A DNA stretch of 47,907 nucleotides, from NCBI GenBank assembly GCA_902763085.1, contig CACWQW010000004.1, positions 1-47,907 on the forward strand, written 5' to 3'. How positions within the stretch are numbered: the first letter of the stretch is position 1; the number at the start of each line of letters is the position of its first letter. Below are positions 23,745 to 31,938 of this stretch, piece by piece. This DNA comes from Dongibacter bovis (GTDB taxonomy: Bacteria; Bacillota; Negativicutes; Selenomonadales; Selenomonadaceae). The position numbers and the translations under genes are program-made. The notes beneath the pieces are model-generated. The model was not told where the DNA came from and did no database searches. It worked only from the letters and a program-made list of their open reading frames with translations.

Positions 23745-25412
23745 TCACTGCGCGAGCTCCGCCTCGACGCTGCTGCTCTCCGCCGCCGCGTTTTCTGCGG
23801 GCTGCGCCGCCTTCGTCGTCTCAGCTGCCGCAGGCTTCTCCTGCGGCGTTGCCTGCGCCAGAGGGGCTGCTTTCTCCGTCTTCTGGGCGCGCTTCGCCTG
23901 CTTGGCCGCGGCCTTCTCCTGCGCCTGCTGCTCCGCGCGCGCAGCCTTCTCCGCATCGGCTTCTTTCGCCGCGGCGATCTTCACGACGTCCTTGACCTCG
24001 CGCAGGGACTTCTCCTCATCCTTCGTCGGCTTCTCGTGGAGCAGCGCGGCATCGAGCGTCTTCTGCGGCGTGTCGCCCGCCTGCTGCGCTGCGACATAGC
24101 GCGGCACGTCGATGTCGACGGGGATGCCCATCGCCTTGTCGAGCGCGGCCTTGCTCGTATTGTAGTTATAGAGCGCCGTATAGTAGTTCGTGCGCGCGCT
24201 CGTGAGCTTCTCCTGCGCATCCATGACGGAGAGGTTCGTATCGACGCCGGCGCTGTAGCGGACCTGCGCGATCTTGTAGTCTTCCTCCGCCTGCTCGACG
24301 GCCTTCGAGGTCGTCTGGATGTTCTTCTCCGCTGCGATCAGGGAGAGGTACTGCTCGCGCACGTTGAGCTGGATCGTCTCTTTCGTCGCCGCCGCGGACT
24401 CCTCCGCTGCGCGCAGGCCTGCCTTCGCCTGCTCGACAGAGGCCGTCACCTGGCCATTGTCGAAGATGTTCCAGCTCGCCGTGAGGCCAGCTGTCCACTG
24501 TCCCGTGATGTCTTCCTTGAACTCATCACGGCCCGTGAGACTGCGCGTGACCGCCGCCGTCACCGTTGGCAGATGGCCCGCCTTCGCGATGGCGAGCGCC
24601 TCCTTGCTCTGCTCGACCTGATAGTCCGCCGCGATGCCGTCCGGACGGTTGTCGAGCGCGTAGACCGTGCACTTGTCGAGATTGAGGTCAGGATACGCCG
24701 TATACTGGAGCTGGTCCTTGACCGAGAGGATCGTATCCGACGGCAGGCCGATGATGTTGTTGAGCGACGCCATCGCGATGTCGTAGTTGTTCTGCGCCGT
24801 CACGAGGCTCTGCTGCGCGTTCGCGAGCTGGACCTCGGAGGCGAGCACATCCGACTTCGCGACCGTGCCGACGCGGTACTGCGCGTTGACGTTGCTCAGA
24901 TGCTCCTGGAGCGTATCGACGGCCTCCTGGTCGACGTCGACCAGGTTGCGGCACTCGAGCAGCTGGTAGTACGCCTGCGTCGTCTGCAGCTTGACGGATT
25001 GCTTCGTGTTCTCGAGCGTGAGGTCCGCCGCGTTGAGCGCGTAGCTCGCGCGCTCGCGCGTGTGCTTCAGGCTGCCGCTTGTGTCGAGGTTGTACCCCGC
25101 CTGCAGCGTATTGCCATAGGTATTGTTGTAGTCCGCATGCTCGTAGTACTTGCCGCCCACGCGGTTCGCCGTGCCCTGCCACGTGAGCGTCGGGCCGGCG
25201 CTGCGGCGCGCGGAGGAAAGATTCCAGCGCGCCTCGTCCACCTGCGCGAGCGACTGCTTGATCGAGCGGTTGTTCTCGAACGCCATCTGGATGCTGTCCT
25301 CGAGGCTGAGCTCCACCGTATCCGCCGCGAGCGCCGTGCCGGAGCCCAGTGCCAGGAGCCCTGTGAGCACGAGTGCCGTGAGTTTTTTATGGAAACGATT
25401 CACTTTCTTCAA
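23745..25412 (-). CDS. TolC-family outer-membrane protein
   Basis: 555 residues from a TTG at 25412 with GGAGG 7 nt upstream; an in-frame ATG further up would only add a few unlikely residues. Signal peptide with LTALVLTGLLALGSGTALAA (cleavage about residue 30). Two TolC repeats of long amphipathic helices with LEDSIQMAFENNRSIKQSLA and AYYQLLECRNLVDVDQEAV in the first half and a matching QTTSKAVEQAEEDYKIAQVR in the second. The last about 110 residues are an Ala/Lys/Glu-rich low-complexity tail, unusual for TolC. It is next to mlaD with a 56-nt gap. It could act with the Mla complex or with an unlinked efflux pump. Confidence 0.9.
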   Translation of the reverse strand: MKKVNRFHKKLTALVLTGLLALGSGTALAADTVELSLEDSIQMAFENNRSIKQSLAQVDEARWNLSSARRSAGPTLTWQGTANRVGGKYYEHADYNNTYGNTLQAGYNLDTSGSLKHTRERASYALNAADLTLENTKQSVKLQTTQAYYQLLECRNLVDVDQEAVDTLQEHLSNVNAQYRVGTVAKSDVLASEVQLANAQQSLVTAQNNYDIAMASLNNIIGLPSDTILSVKDQLQYTAYPDLNLDKCTVYALDNRPDGIAADYQVEQSKEALAIAKAGHLPTVTAAVTRSLTGRDEFKEDITGQWTAGLTASWNIFDNGQVTASVEQAKAGLRAAEESAAATKETIQLNVREQYLSLIAAEKNIQTTSKAVEQAEEDYKIAQVRYSAGVDTNLSVMDAQEKLTSARTNYYTALYNYNTSKAALDKAMGIPVDIDVPRYVAAQQAGDTPQKTLDAALLHEKPTKDEEKSLREVKDVVKIAAAKEADAEKAARAEQQAQEKAAAKQAKRAQKTEKAAPLAQATPQEKPAAAETTKAAQPAENAAAESSSVEAELAQ

Positions 25413-25468
25413 GGTGATTCCTCCTGTCATATCCCTGATCGCACCGGCTGCGCGCGGCATGTCGCTCC

Positions 25469-26755
25469 TCAGAACGTCTGCCGCACGCCGAAATAGCCGG
25501 CGCGTTCCCTGCTGTCTGTCACATCGTCGAACTGCCCGAGAAGAGCGGTGCCGCCTCCGAGGTCGTATGCGGCGCGCAGCCGCAGTTTCACGTCGTCCGG
25601 GTCATAGGCGTCCGCGGAAAAGGTGAACTTATCACCCGCATAGGCGTCGAGTCCGATGCCCGCCTGGCCGGCCATCACGCCGGCGCGCGCGCCGAGGCTG
25701 CCGCGCCGCCTGCCGACCTGGGCATTAAACAGGCTGTCATCGCCGATATCGTCCACGCCGATGTCGAGGAAACGCGCGCCATCGCCGAGGCACAGGTTCA
25801 TATTCGTATCCCAGTCATGCCGCTTGCCGCTGTAGAGCACATCGACGCGCGGACTGACGGAGATGTCTTCCACGCGATCGAGCGCCTTGCCCGCGCGCTC
25901 GCTGATCGACCGCGCATTCTTGATCGTCTCCTTGAGGCTCTCCGCCGTCTCGGGGTCCGCAGCGACGCCCTCGAGGTTCTGCGCCATCTTGTCGACGCGC
26001 TCGCTCGTACTCTTGATATTCGCCAGCGTCTCACGCAGGTTCTCCGTCGTCTGCGGATCGCCCGCGAACGCATCGAGGTTCGCCATCATGTGCTCCACGC
26101 TGCCCATCGTGCGCTCCATCGACGCCGTGACCGTCACGAGGTTCCCCGTGATCTGGTGGATGTTCCCCCGGTTCTCCGCCGCCGTCTGCTCGAGCACGGC
26201 GAGGAGTCCCGAGAGGTGCGCCGTCGTATCGCGCAGGTTCGCCATCATCTGCAGGATCGAGGTGCGGAACCCTTCGTTGCCGACGATGTCGTTCATGCTC
26301 GTAAGGAGGTCCTGCGCCTGCCCCACGACCTGGCTGATGCCAGCGAGCATGGAGTCCATGCCCGCCTCATCCTCGCCGATGAGGTAGGCGCCGTCCTCGA
26401 TGTAGTGGCCGCGGTCCTCCGCCGGCTGGATGTTGACGAATTTCTCCCCCATGACGCCCGGCGTGCCGATCGTCACATGGGACCCTTCCGGGATGCGCGC
26501 ATCCGGCCGCACCCACATCGCGACCGTCACACCGCCGCCGTCGTTCGTGATAGACTTCACCTCGCCGATCGGCACGCCCGAGAGGCAGACCTGCGCCTGC
26601 TTCTCGAGGCCAATGACCTGGTGAAAACCCGCGTAGACCATATATCCCTTGCCGGAGCGCAGGGAGAAGCCGCTGAGCCCGATGACGAGCGCGACGAGCA
26701 GGATGAGGCCTGCCGCGGTGAACGCGCCGACCTTCACCTCTGTCTTCATGGACAT
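25469..26755 (-). CDS. mlaD: MlaD (MCE) protein with C-terminal outer-membrane barrel-like domain
   Basis: 428 residues. N-terminal membrane helix (FTAAGLILLVALVIGL, about 11-26), one MCE domain (about 38-115: GYMVYAGFHQVIGL, LSGVPIGEVKSI, GTPGVMGEKFVNI), a long helical stretch with repeated coiled-coil segments (about 135-300: LLAVLEQTAAEN, ETLANIKSTSERVDKM), then about 120 residues of alternating strands (VDVLYSGKRHDWDTNMN to FGVRQTF) ending in Phe, as in a small barrel. Such MlaD-barrel fusions have been described for diderm Firmicutes as a one-protein bridge between the two membranes for phospholipid transport. The start overlaps the end of mlaF by 10 nt. Confidence 0.9.
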   Translation of the reverse strand: MSMKTEVKVGAFTAAGLILLVALVIGLSGFSLRSGKGYMVYAGFHQVIGLEKQAQVCLSGVPIGEVKSITNDGGGVTVAMWVRPDARIPEGSHVTIGTPGVMGEKFVNIQPAEDRGHYIEDGAYLIGEDEAGMDSMLAGISQVVGQAQDLLTSMNDIVGNEGFRTSILQMMANLRDTTAHLSGLLAVLEQTAAENRGNIHQITGNLVTVTASMERTMGSVEHMMANLDAFAGDPQTTENLRETLANIKSTSERVDKMAQNLEGVAADPETAESLKETIKNARSISERAGKALDRVEDISVSPRVDVLYSGKRHDWDTNMNLCLGDGARFLDIGVDDIGDDSLFNAQVGRRRGSLGARAGVMAGQAGIGLDAYAGDKFTFSADAYDPDDVKLRLRAAYDLGGGTALLGQFDDVTDSRERAGYFGVRQTF

Positions 26756-27492
26756 TCCTCCTTTGCCCAGCGCAGCGTATGGAAAAACGCCTGCACCCTC
26801 GGGTCCTTGAGCTGCTGGAACCGCGCCACGGTATCGACGGCGATGAGCTCGCCCTCGTAGATCATGGCGATGCGGTCCGCGATGCGGCAGGCGCTCGCCA
26901 TGTCGTGCGTGACGACCACACTCGTCACATGGAGCGCCTTCTGCGTATGGATGATGAGCTCGTCGATCTTCTCCGTCATGATGGGATCGAGACCGGAACT
27001 CGGTTCATCGTAAAAGATGATGGACGGCTCGATGGCGATGGCGCGCGCGAGACTCACGCGCTTCTTCATGCCACCGGAAAGCTCGCCCGGCATGAGATGC
27101 TCCACGCCGTCGAGCCCGACGAGATGGAGCTTCTCCCTCACGATCGCCGCGATGCGCTCCTCGCTGAGCTGCGTGTGCTCGCGCAGGCCGAACGCGACGT
27201 TGTCGCCGACCGTCATCGAATCGAAGAGCGCCGAATACTGGAACACCATCCCCATGTGCAGACGGATGGGCTTCATCTCCCGCTCGGAGAGGTGGCTGAT
27301 CTCCTGGTCCCCGATGTAGATCTCGCCGCTCGTCGGCCGGATGAGCCCGATGAGCAGGCGCAGCAGCGTGCTCTTGCCCGAGCCCGAGCCGCCGATGATG
27401 GCGAGCGTCTCACCGTCCTCGATCGTGAGGCTTACGTGCTTGAGCGCCTTGTAGTCGTCAAAGCGCTTGCTTACATCTACCAATCTTATCAT
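26746..27492 (-). CDS. mlaF: MlaF, ATPase of the phospholipid ABC transporter
   Basis: 248 residues. Complete ABC ATPase: Walker A GGSGSGKSTLL (about 34-44), Q-loop VFQYSALFDSMTV, signature LSGGMKKRVSLARA, Walker B IIFYDEPSSGLDP, H-loop VVTHDMASA. The SGGMKKR form and EPSSGLDPIM are typical of the MlaF/Mkl group. It works with MlaE and MlaD at the inner membrane. It lies 20 nt after mlaE and overlaps mlaD. Confidence 0.95.
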   Translation of the reverse strand: MIRLVDVSKRFDDYKALKHVSLTIEDGETLAIIGGSGSGKSTLLRLLIGLIRPTSGEIYIGDQEISHLSEREMKPIRLHMGMVFQYSALFDSMTVGDNVAFGLREHTQLSEERIAAIVREKLHLVGLDGVEHLMPGELSGGMKKRVSLARAIAIEPSIIFYDEPSSGLDPIMTEKIDELIIHTQKALHVTSVVVTHDMASACRIADRIAMIYEGELIAVDTVARFQQLKDPRVQAFFHTLRWAKEECP

Positions 27493-27512
27493 AAAACCCT
27501 CGCTTGCGCCCG

Positions 27513-28283
27513 TTAATATAGGATAAGAGTCAACAGCGCGTTCAAGATGAAGATAACGATGATGGAAGCGACGACCGTGCGCGTCGTCGCGCGCCCGACG
27601 CCCGCCGCGCCCTCCGGCGCATGCAGCCCGTAATAGCAGCCGAGTACCGCGATGACATTGCCGAAAAAGACCGCCTTGATGATGCCGCCGACGAGATCGT
27701 ACGCATCGACGTAGACGTGAATGGAATTCGTGAAGAGGAACGAGCTGATGCCCGAATAGTACACCGCCACAGCCCAGCCGCCCAAGACGCCGATGAAATC
27801 ACCGAATACCGTCAGGAGCGGCACGACAATCATGCACGCGATCATGCGCGGCACGATGAGATAGTCGACGGGGCTCACGGCCATCACGCGCAGCGCATCG
27901 ATCTGCTCCGTGACCTTCATCGTCGAGATCTCCGCCGTGATCGCCGCGCCGACGCGCCCCGCGCAGACGACGCCGACGAGCACGGGGCCGAGCTCGCGCC
28001 CGATGGCGATGGCGATGACCGCACCGATCGTGCTCTGCGCGCCGAACTTGATGAACTCATGCGCCGTCTGCAGCGTGAGCACGACGCCCGTGAAGAGCAG
28101 CGTGAGGCTCACGATGGAGAGCGAGTCGACGCCGAGGTGCGACATCTGCGCGAGGATGTGCCGCAGGCGCGGCCGATGGCACAGCTGGCGCATCGTCTCG
28201 CCGTAGAGCAGCACGACCGAACCGAGCGCATCGAGGCGCGCGATCACGAACGCGCCGAGACGCTCGAGTAACTTGATGAGCAT
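27513..28283 (-). CDS. mlaE: MlaE, permease of the phospholipid ABC transporter
   Basis: 256 residues, usual MlaE length, with about five to six membrane helices. Family marks include GVDSLSIVSLTLLFTGVVLTLQ, the IGRELGPVLVGVVCAGRVGAAI stretch with its conserved Glu-Leu-Gly-Pro, EISTMKVTEQIDALRVMAVSP (EQIDAL motif), LIVPRMIACMIVVPLLT, and SIHVYVDAYDLVGGIIKAVFFG. First gene of the mlaEFD-tolC-tamB-sigma operon. Confidence 0.95.
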   Translation of the reverse strand: MLIKLLERLGAFVIARLDALGSVVLLYGETMRQLCHRPRLRHILAQMSHLGVDSLSIVSLTLLFTGVVLTLQTAHEFIKFGAQSTIGAVIAIAIGRELGPVLVGVVCAGRVGAAITAEISTMKVTEQIDALRVMAVSPVDYLIVPRMIACMIVVPLLTVFGDFIGVLGGWAVAVYYSGISSFLFTNSIHVYVDAYDLVGGIIKAVFFGNVIAVLGCYYGLHAPEGAAGVGRATTRTVVASIIVIFILNALLTLILY

Positions 28284-28336
28284 GGCTCCCCTCCTTTGGG
28301 CAGTATCGTACAGTACCTAGTTTAGCAAGCAAAACG

Positions 28337-28364
28337 AAATTAGTAAAGATACGTTTACTAATTT
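28337..28364. promoter_or_regulatory. Perfect 11-bp inverted repeat upstream of mlaE (candidate operator)
   Basis: AAATTAGTAAA / TTTACTAATTT with a 6-nt centre, about 55 nt ahead of the mlaE start. The stem has only two GC pairs, so a DNA-binding site is likelier than an RNA terminator. On the minus strand TTTACT and TAAACT with 17 nt between them could form a weak promoter overlapping one arm, and TTGCTT-16-TACGAT lies just downstream. The half-site TTAGTA/TACTAA recalls FapR-type lipid operators, but the spacing is different. Confidence 0.45.
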
Positions 28365-28409
28365 TTTTCGGAAGCATGAGACATCCCTCCTCCCTCGCGA
28401 AAGAACGCC

Positions 28410-28439
28410 TTGCAGGAACGATCGGGCGGCGTCTATAAT
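28410..28439 (+). promoter_or_regulatory. Promoter of rnhA
   Basis: TTGCAG (28410-28415), 18-nt spacer, perfect TATAAT (28434-28439), giving a leader of about 20 nt to the ATG at 28467. Confidence 0.7.
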
Positions 28440-28466
28440 GGAAGAAAACGAGCAATGGAGGATCTC

Positions 28467-29165
28467 ATGGCAAAACCATCCATCTACGCCGTGGCGCGCG
28501 GGCGCGCCTGCGGCCTCTTCACGAGCTGGAGCGAATGCGAGAAACAGATCAAAGGCTACCCCGGTGCGAGATACAAGGGCTTCACCGATGTCGCCGCCGC
28601 GCTCGCCTGGCTAAACGGCGGCACCTCCGCCCCTGCGGGCGCAGCGCCCGCGCCCTCCCCGCGCCGGGGCGCCTCCGCGCGGGGAGCGGCGGGCCGCGCG
28701 GAGGAAACTCCCGCCGCGCCCGTCGATTTCACGATCTACACGGACGGCAGCTGCCTGAGGAACCCCGGCGGTCCCGGCGGCTGGGCGATCGTCGCCTGCG
28801 AGGAGCGCACGGGACGCCTCACGGAGCGAAGCGGCGGCGACCCCAGCACGACGAACAACCGCATGGAGCTCACAGCCGCCATCGAGGCGCTCGCCTTCGC
28901 GCCCGCGGGCACGCGCGTCGCCCTCTACACCGACAGCCAATACCTCAAGAACGGACTCACGCGCTGGCTCGCCGGCTGGAAGCGCCATCAGTGGAAAAAG
29001 GCCGACGGCACGCCCGTCCTCAACCAGGACCTCTGGCTGCGCCTCGACGCGCTCACCCGCACGCACGCGATCTCGTACCACTGGGTCAAGGGCCACCGCG
29101 GCAACCCGCGCAACGAGCGCTGCGACACGCTGGCGCGGCAAGAAGCCCTGCGCTGCCGCCCGTGA
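28467..29165 (+). CDS. rnhA: Ribonuclease HI with N-terminal hybrid-binding domain
   Basis: 232 residues from ATG 28467 (GGAGG upstream). Residues about 4-50 (IYAVARGRACGLFTSWSECE, YKGFTDVAAALAWL) form the RNase H1 N-terminal/viroplasmin domain that binds RNA-DNA hybrids. A low-complexity Ala/Pro/Gly linker (50-85) leads to the RNase H domain with the catalytic carboxylates in FTIYTDGSCLRNPGG, NNRMELTAAIEAL, ALYTDSQYL and WVKGHRGNPRNERCDTLAR. It degrades RNA in RNA-DNA hybrids and R-loops. Convergent with flagellin across a shared terminator. Confidence 0.95.
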   Translation: MAKPSIYAVARGRACGLFTSWSECEKQIKGYPGARYKGFTDVAAALAWLNGGTSAPAGAAPAPSPRRGASARGAAGRAEETPAAPVDFTIYTDGSCLRNPGGPGGWAIVACEERTGRLTERSGGDPSTTNNRMELTAAIEALAFAPAGTRVALYTDSQYLKNGLTRWLAGWKRHQWKKADGTPVLNQDLWLRLDALTRTHAISYHWVKGHRGNPRNERCDTLARQEALRCRP

Positions 29166-29195
29166 CCTTGCCCGCCGCAATGGCATCAGCACGAC

Positions 29196-29236
29196 AAATC
29201 GCCCCTGCCTCCGCATGGAGACAGGGGCGATTTCTC
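29196..29236. terminator. Bidirectional terminator between rnhA and flagellin
   Basis: AAATCGCCCCTG (29196-29207) pairs with CAGGGGCGATTT (29222-29233); after one mismatch CTCC pairs with GGAG around a GCAT loop. T/A runs on both sides are short. Confidence 0.8.
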
Positions 29237-29244
29237 TGAATAAA

Positions 29245-30555
29245 TCAGCCGCCAAGCAGGGACAGAAACCAGCCGGCGTTCTTGTTGTTCTGCGCAAGCA
29301 TCGCCATCGCCGCCTGCATGAGCACGCTCTCCCGCGTGTAGGCGAGCATCTCCTTCGCCATATCCGCGTCGAGGAGCGTCGATTTCGCATCCGTGAGGTT
29401 CTCGCTCTGCACCGTCAGGTTGCTGATCGTGTAATCGAGCCGCGAGGACATCGCGCCGACGGACGTCTCCTGGTCGAGCGCGCGCTCGAGCGCCTTGTCG
29501 ATGACATCCATCGCCGCGTTCGCGCCTTTCTGCGTCGTGACGTCGAGCACGCTGCCGTCCCGCCCGCGCAGGCCGAGCGCACGCGAGCTCATGTCGCCGA
29601 GCGCGATCTTCATGTTCTCGTTCGCGCCCGCGCCGGTCTGCATGACGAGCGATCCGTCGGAGCGCGCGTCCTTCGCCTGGATCGTCTCCGTGAATGCGTC
29701 GAGCGCATTATTCACCGTCTTCTTCATCTGGCCATTGCTGTCGCTGATGCCGATGGTGAAGCCGGAGATGCTGCCCGCCGTCCCCGCATCCTTCGCCTTG
29801 ACGGAGATGGCGTTCTCCTCATCGACGGTCTTCACCGCCTGCCCCGCAGAGCCCGTGCCGATCGCGGACGTATCGCTCATGCCCGCGATGTCGAACACAT
29901 CGCCCGCGATGCCGTTCATCTGCTGGAAGATATTCTCGACCGTCGTATCCTTGACCGCATAGCTCGCGCTGTACGTCTTTCCCTCCTTGACGTAGGAGAT
30001 ATTCACGGTGTCGCCCGCCTGGATATTCAGGCTCGTGCCGTCGCGGCGCGTGAGGTCCGTGAGCTTCGTCGAAAGCTTCGTACCCTTGCCGAGCTGCTCG
30101 TTCGTGAACGCCTGCTGCGTCTCTAGCGACAGCCCCTGCCGCGAACCATCGAGCAGGTACTTCCCGTTGTACGTCACGAGCGCGTTGTCGTCGATCTGGT
30201 CCGCGTACTGGTCGAACAGCTTCTGGATCGTCTGCCGGTCCTGCGTCGTCGCCGTATCGTTCGCCGCCTCGATGGCCTTCTCCTTGAGCGTGCGCAGGAT
30301 GTCGACCGTCGAGCTGATGCCGCCGTCCGCGACCTTCAAGAGGCTTTTCGACTGCTGCGCGTTGCGGTTCGCCGCGTCGAGCCCGCGGATGCGCACATCC
30401 ATGCGCTGTCCGATCGCCCAGCCCGCCGGGTCGTCCGCCACGTTGCCGATGCGCAGCCCCGTCGATATATGGCGCAGATGGTTCGCCATATTCACGGAGT
30501 GCTGGTTCAGCGTGTTGAGGATCCCCAGCGAACTCACGTAATTGTTGATCGTCAT
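29245..30555 (-). CDS. Flagellin
   Basis: 436 residues. The N-terminal D0/D1 helices are recognisable from STGLRIGNVADDPAGWAIGQ, IRGLDAANRNAQQSKSLLK and TLKEKAIEAANDT; the C-terminal D1/D0 helices from AMSSRLDYTISNL, LLDADMAKEMLAYTRESVL and MQAAMAMLAQNN. The middle (about 150-330) is a variable surface domain rich in Thr, Asp and Ser. It departs from the usual consensus: Trp in DDPAGWAI and a terminal WFLSLLGG. It is secreted by the flagellar export apparatus and builds the filament. No other flagellar gene is in the window. ATG 30555 has AAGGAGG upstream, and a sigma-28-like promoter lies about 45 nt before it. Confidence 0.92.
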   Translation of the reverse strand: MTINNYVSSLGILNTLNQHSVNMANHLRHISTGLRIGNVADDPAGWAIGQRMDVRIRGLDAANRNAQQSKSLLKVADGGISSTVDILRTLKEKAIEAANDTATTQDRQTIQKLFDQYADQIDDNALVTYNGKYLLDGSRQGLSLETQQAFTNEQLGKGTKLSTKLTDLTRRDGTSLNIQAGDTVNISYVKEGKTYSASYAVKDTTVENIFQQMNGIAGDVFDIAGMSDTSAIGTGSAGQAVKTVDEENAISVKAKDAGTAGSISGFTIGISDSNGQMKKTVNNALDAFTETIQAKDARSDGSLVMQTGAGANENMKIALGDMSSRALGLRGRDGSVLDVTTQKGANAAMDVIDKALERALDQETSVGAMSSRLDYTISNLTVQSENLTDAKSTLLDADMAKEMLAYTRESVLMQAAMAMLAQNNKNAGWFLSLLGG

Positions 30556-30597
30556 AACAGCCTCCTTGCTCTATGGACGAAATTCCTCTTTCTATTT

Positions 30598-30624
30598 ATA
30601 TCGTCGTGCGACCGCGGAAACTTA
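30598..30624 (-). promoter_or_regulatory. Sigma-28 (FliA/SigD)-type promoter of flagellin
   Basis: On the minus strand TAAG (30621-30624), exactly 15 nt, then GACGATAT (30598-30605), to be compared with the FliA consensus TAAA-N15-GCCGATAA (three of four and six of eight matches). It is correctly placed for the flagellin start at 30555. The remaining intergenic DNA up to 30694 shows nothing else. Confidence 0.65.
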
Positions 30625-30694
30625 AGGCTACAGGCGGCATCCTCCTGACGCGCAGGGAACCCATCCTGCCCCATGCGCTTGTCGTCACGGACCC

Positions 30695-31465
30695 CTACTG
30701 CAGGAGCTCCCGCCGACGTCCGTGAAACGTCACGATGCCGAGCCCGACGGCGTCCGCGAGCTCCTTCGCCGCGCGGAAGTTCGCGCCGATGGCGTCCGCT
30801 GCGTGCGCGTCCGAGCCAAGCGTCACATAGCGGCCGCCGAGCGCGCGGTAGCGCGTGTAGACGGGCACGAGCTCCTTGAGCGCGCGGCGCGCGCCGAGGC
30901 GGCGCGTGTTGAGCTCGAGGACGATGTCCGCCTCGACCGCCGCCCGCAGCACCGCGTCGATGTCCTCTGTGAACGCGCCGTAGGAGATCTCGGGATTCTC
31001 AAAGGGTGCGTAGCGCGCGATGTAGTCGATGTGCCCGAGGACGTCGATGTACGCATGCGTGCGGACCATCTCCGCGAGCTTGGCGAAATACGCATGGTAC
31101 GCTTCCTCTTTCGTCTGCCCCGCATAGCTCTCGGCAAAGTAGAGGTCCTTGCCATCCAGGACGTGCAGGGAGCCGATGACGAGGTCGAACGGCACGTCCG
31201 TGCCGAGCGTCTCGCGCTCCGACGCCGTCGCGGGCGTCATGCCAACCTCGATGCCGAGCCGCAGGCGGTCGCCGCACAACGGCGCGTACGCCTGCCAGTA
31301 GGCGCCGAAGTCAAACGTGTAGTCCACGTCGCCCGGGAAATCGAGGTCGAGATGCTCCGTGAACACGAGCCCGAGGCCGAGCGCCTCCGCGGCGCGCAGC
31401 GCATCCTCTGCCTGCATCTCGGAGTCCGCGGAAAAGCGCGTGTGGCAATGGCTGTCAAAGATCAT
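30695..31465 (-). CDS. PHP-domain phosphoesterase (histidinol-phosphatase HisK/HisJ-like)
   Basis: 256 residues from ATG 31465, which has GAGGAGG upstream. PHP metal-binding motifs in order: FDSHCHTRFSADSEM (DSHCHT), FTEHLDLD (EH), GIEVGM (E), VIGSLHVLDG (GS-H), VLGHIDYIARY (GH), and GSDAHAADAIG (SDAH) near the C-terminus. The family includes histidinol-phosphatases of the HisJ type. No other his genes are nearby, so the actual substrate is uncertain. It is 18 nt after the TSCPD gene and probably co-transcribed. Confidence 0.85.
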   Translation of the reverse strand: MIFDSHCHTRFSADSEMQAEDALRAAEALGLGLVFTEHLDLDFPGDVDYTFDFGAYWQAYAPLCGDRLRLGIEVGMTPATASERETLGTDVPFDLVIGSLHVLDGKDLYFAESYAGQTKEEAYHAYFAKLAEMVRTHAYIDVLGHIDYIARYAPFENPEISYGAFTEDIDAVLRAAVEADIVLELNTRRLGARRALKELVPVYTRYRALGGRYVTLGSDAHAADAIGANFRAAKELADAVGLGIVTFHGRRRELLQ

Positions 31466-31483
31466 AGCGCGCCTCCTCAAAAC

Positions 31484-31750
31484 TCATGCGCCCGCCTGCT
31501 CGGCGGCGTACGCTTCCTCGAGTGCGCGTGCGAGCTGATCCGGGCAGGACGTCGGACGCGCGCCGCAGGTATTACCCTTGAAGCGGCCGACGACGAAATC
31601 GAGGTCCATGCCCTCGACGAGCTTCGAGATACCGCTGAGGTTGCCGTTGCAGCCGCCCTCGAACGTAACGTGGCGGATCGTCTTGCCGTCGAGCTCCACG
31701 GTGATTTGCTTGGAGCAGGTCCCCTTGGTCTTGTATACGTATGTGCTCAT
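31484..31750 (-). CDS. Small TSCPD-domain protein (TIGR03905-like)
   Basis: 88 residues. It matches the free-standing TSCPD family: CSKQITVELDGKTIRHV, FEGGCNGNLSGISKLVEGM, and the family-naming cysteine segment CGARPTSCPDQLARAL. Four cysteines (positions about 12, 34, 62, 69) could bind a metal. The domain also occurs at the C-terminus of adenosylcobalamin-dependent ribonucleotide reductases; the role of the free protein is not established. First gene of a two-gene unit with the PHP phosphoesterase. Confidence 0.85.
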   Translation of the reverse strand: MSTYVYKTKGTCSKQITVELDGKTIRHVTFEGGCNGNLSGISKLVEGMDLDFVVGRFKGNTCGARPTSCPDQLARALEEAYAAEQAGA

Positions 31751-31786
31751 AGAAGTTTTCCTCCTTTGTATTCCTTCTTCTCTTCC

Positions 31787-31815
31787 ATCTTATCCCGATT
31801 TCTCCTGCTTCGCAA
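31787..31815 (-). promoter_or_regulatory. Promoter of the TSCPD-PHP pair
   Basis: On the minus strand TTGCGA (31810-31815), exact 17-nt spacer, TAAGAT (31787-31792). Leader of about 35 nt to the ATG at 31750. Confidence 0.6.
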
Positions 31816-31878
31816 TAAAATTTTCTGCATGGACTCGGTTTCGCACGGTTTCATATAGATATTTTTTCCCAGATTTTG

Positions 31879-31884
31879 TATAAT
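31879..31884 (+). promoter_or_regulatory. Probable -10 element of the GGDEF gene
   Basis: Perfect TATAAT preceded by TTTG in an AT-rich stretch, 55 nt before the ATG at 31939. The -35 (about 31856-31861) is poor, so confidence is limited. Confidence 0.45.
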
Positions 31885-31938
31885 AAAATAAGTTATTCTT
31901 TATGCGCAAGTGCGCAATCACCTGGAAAGGACCTCCCT

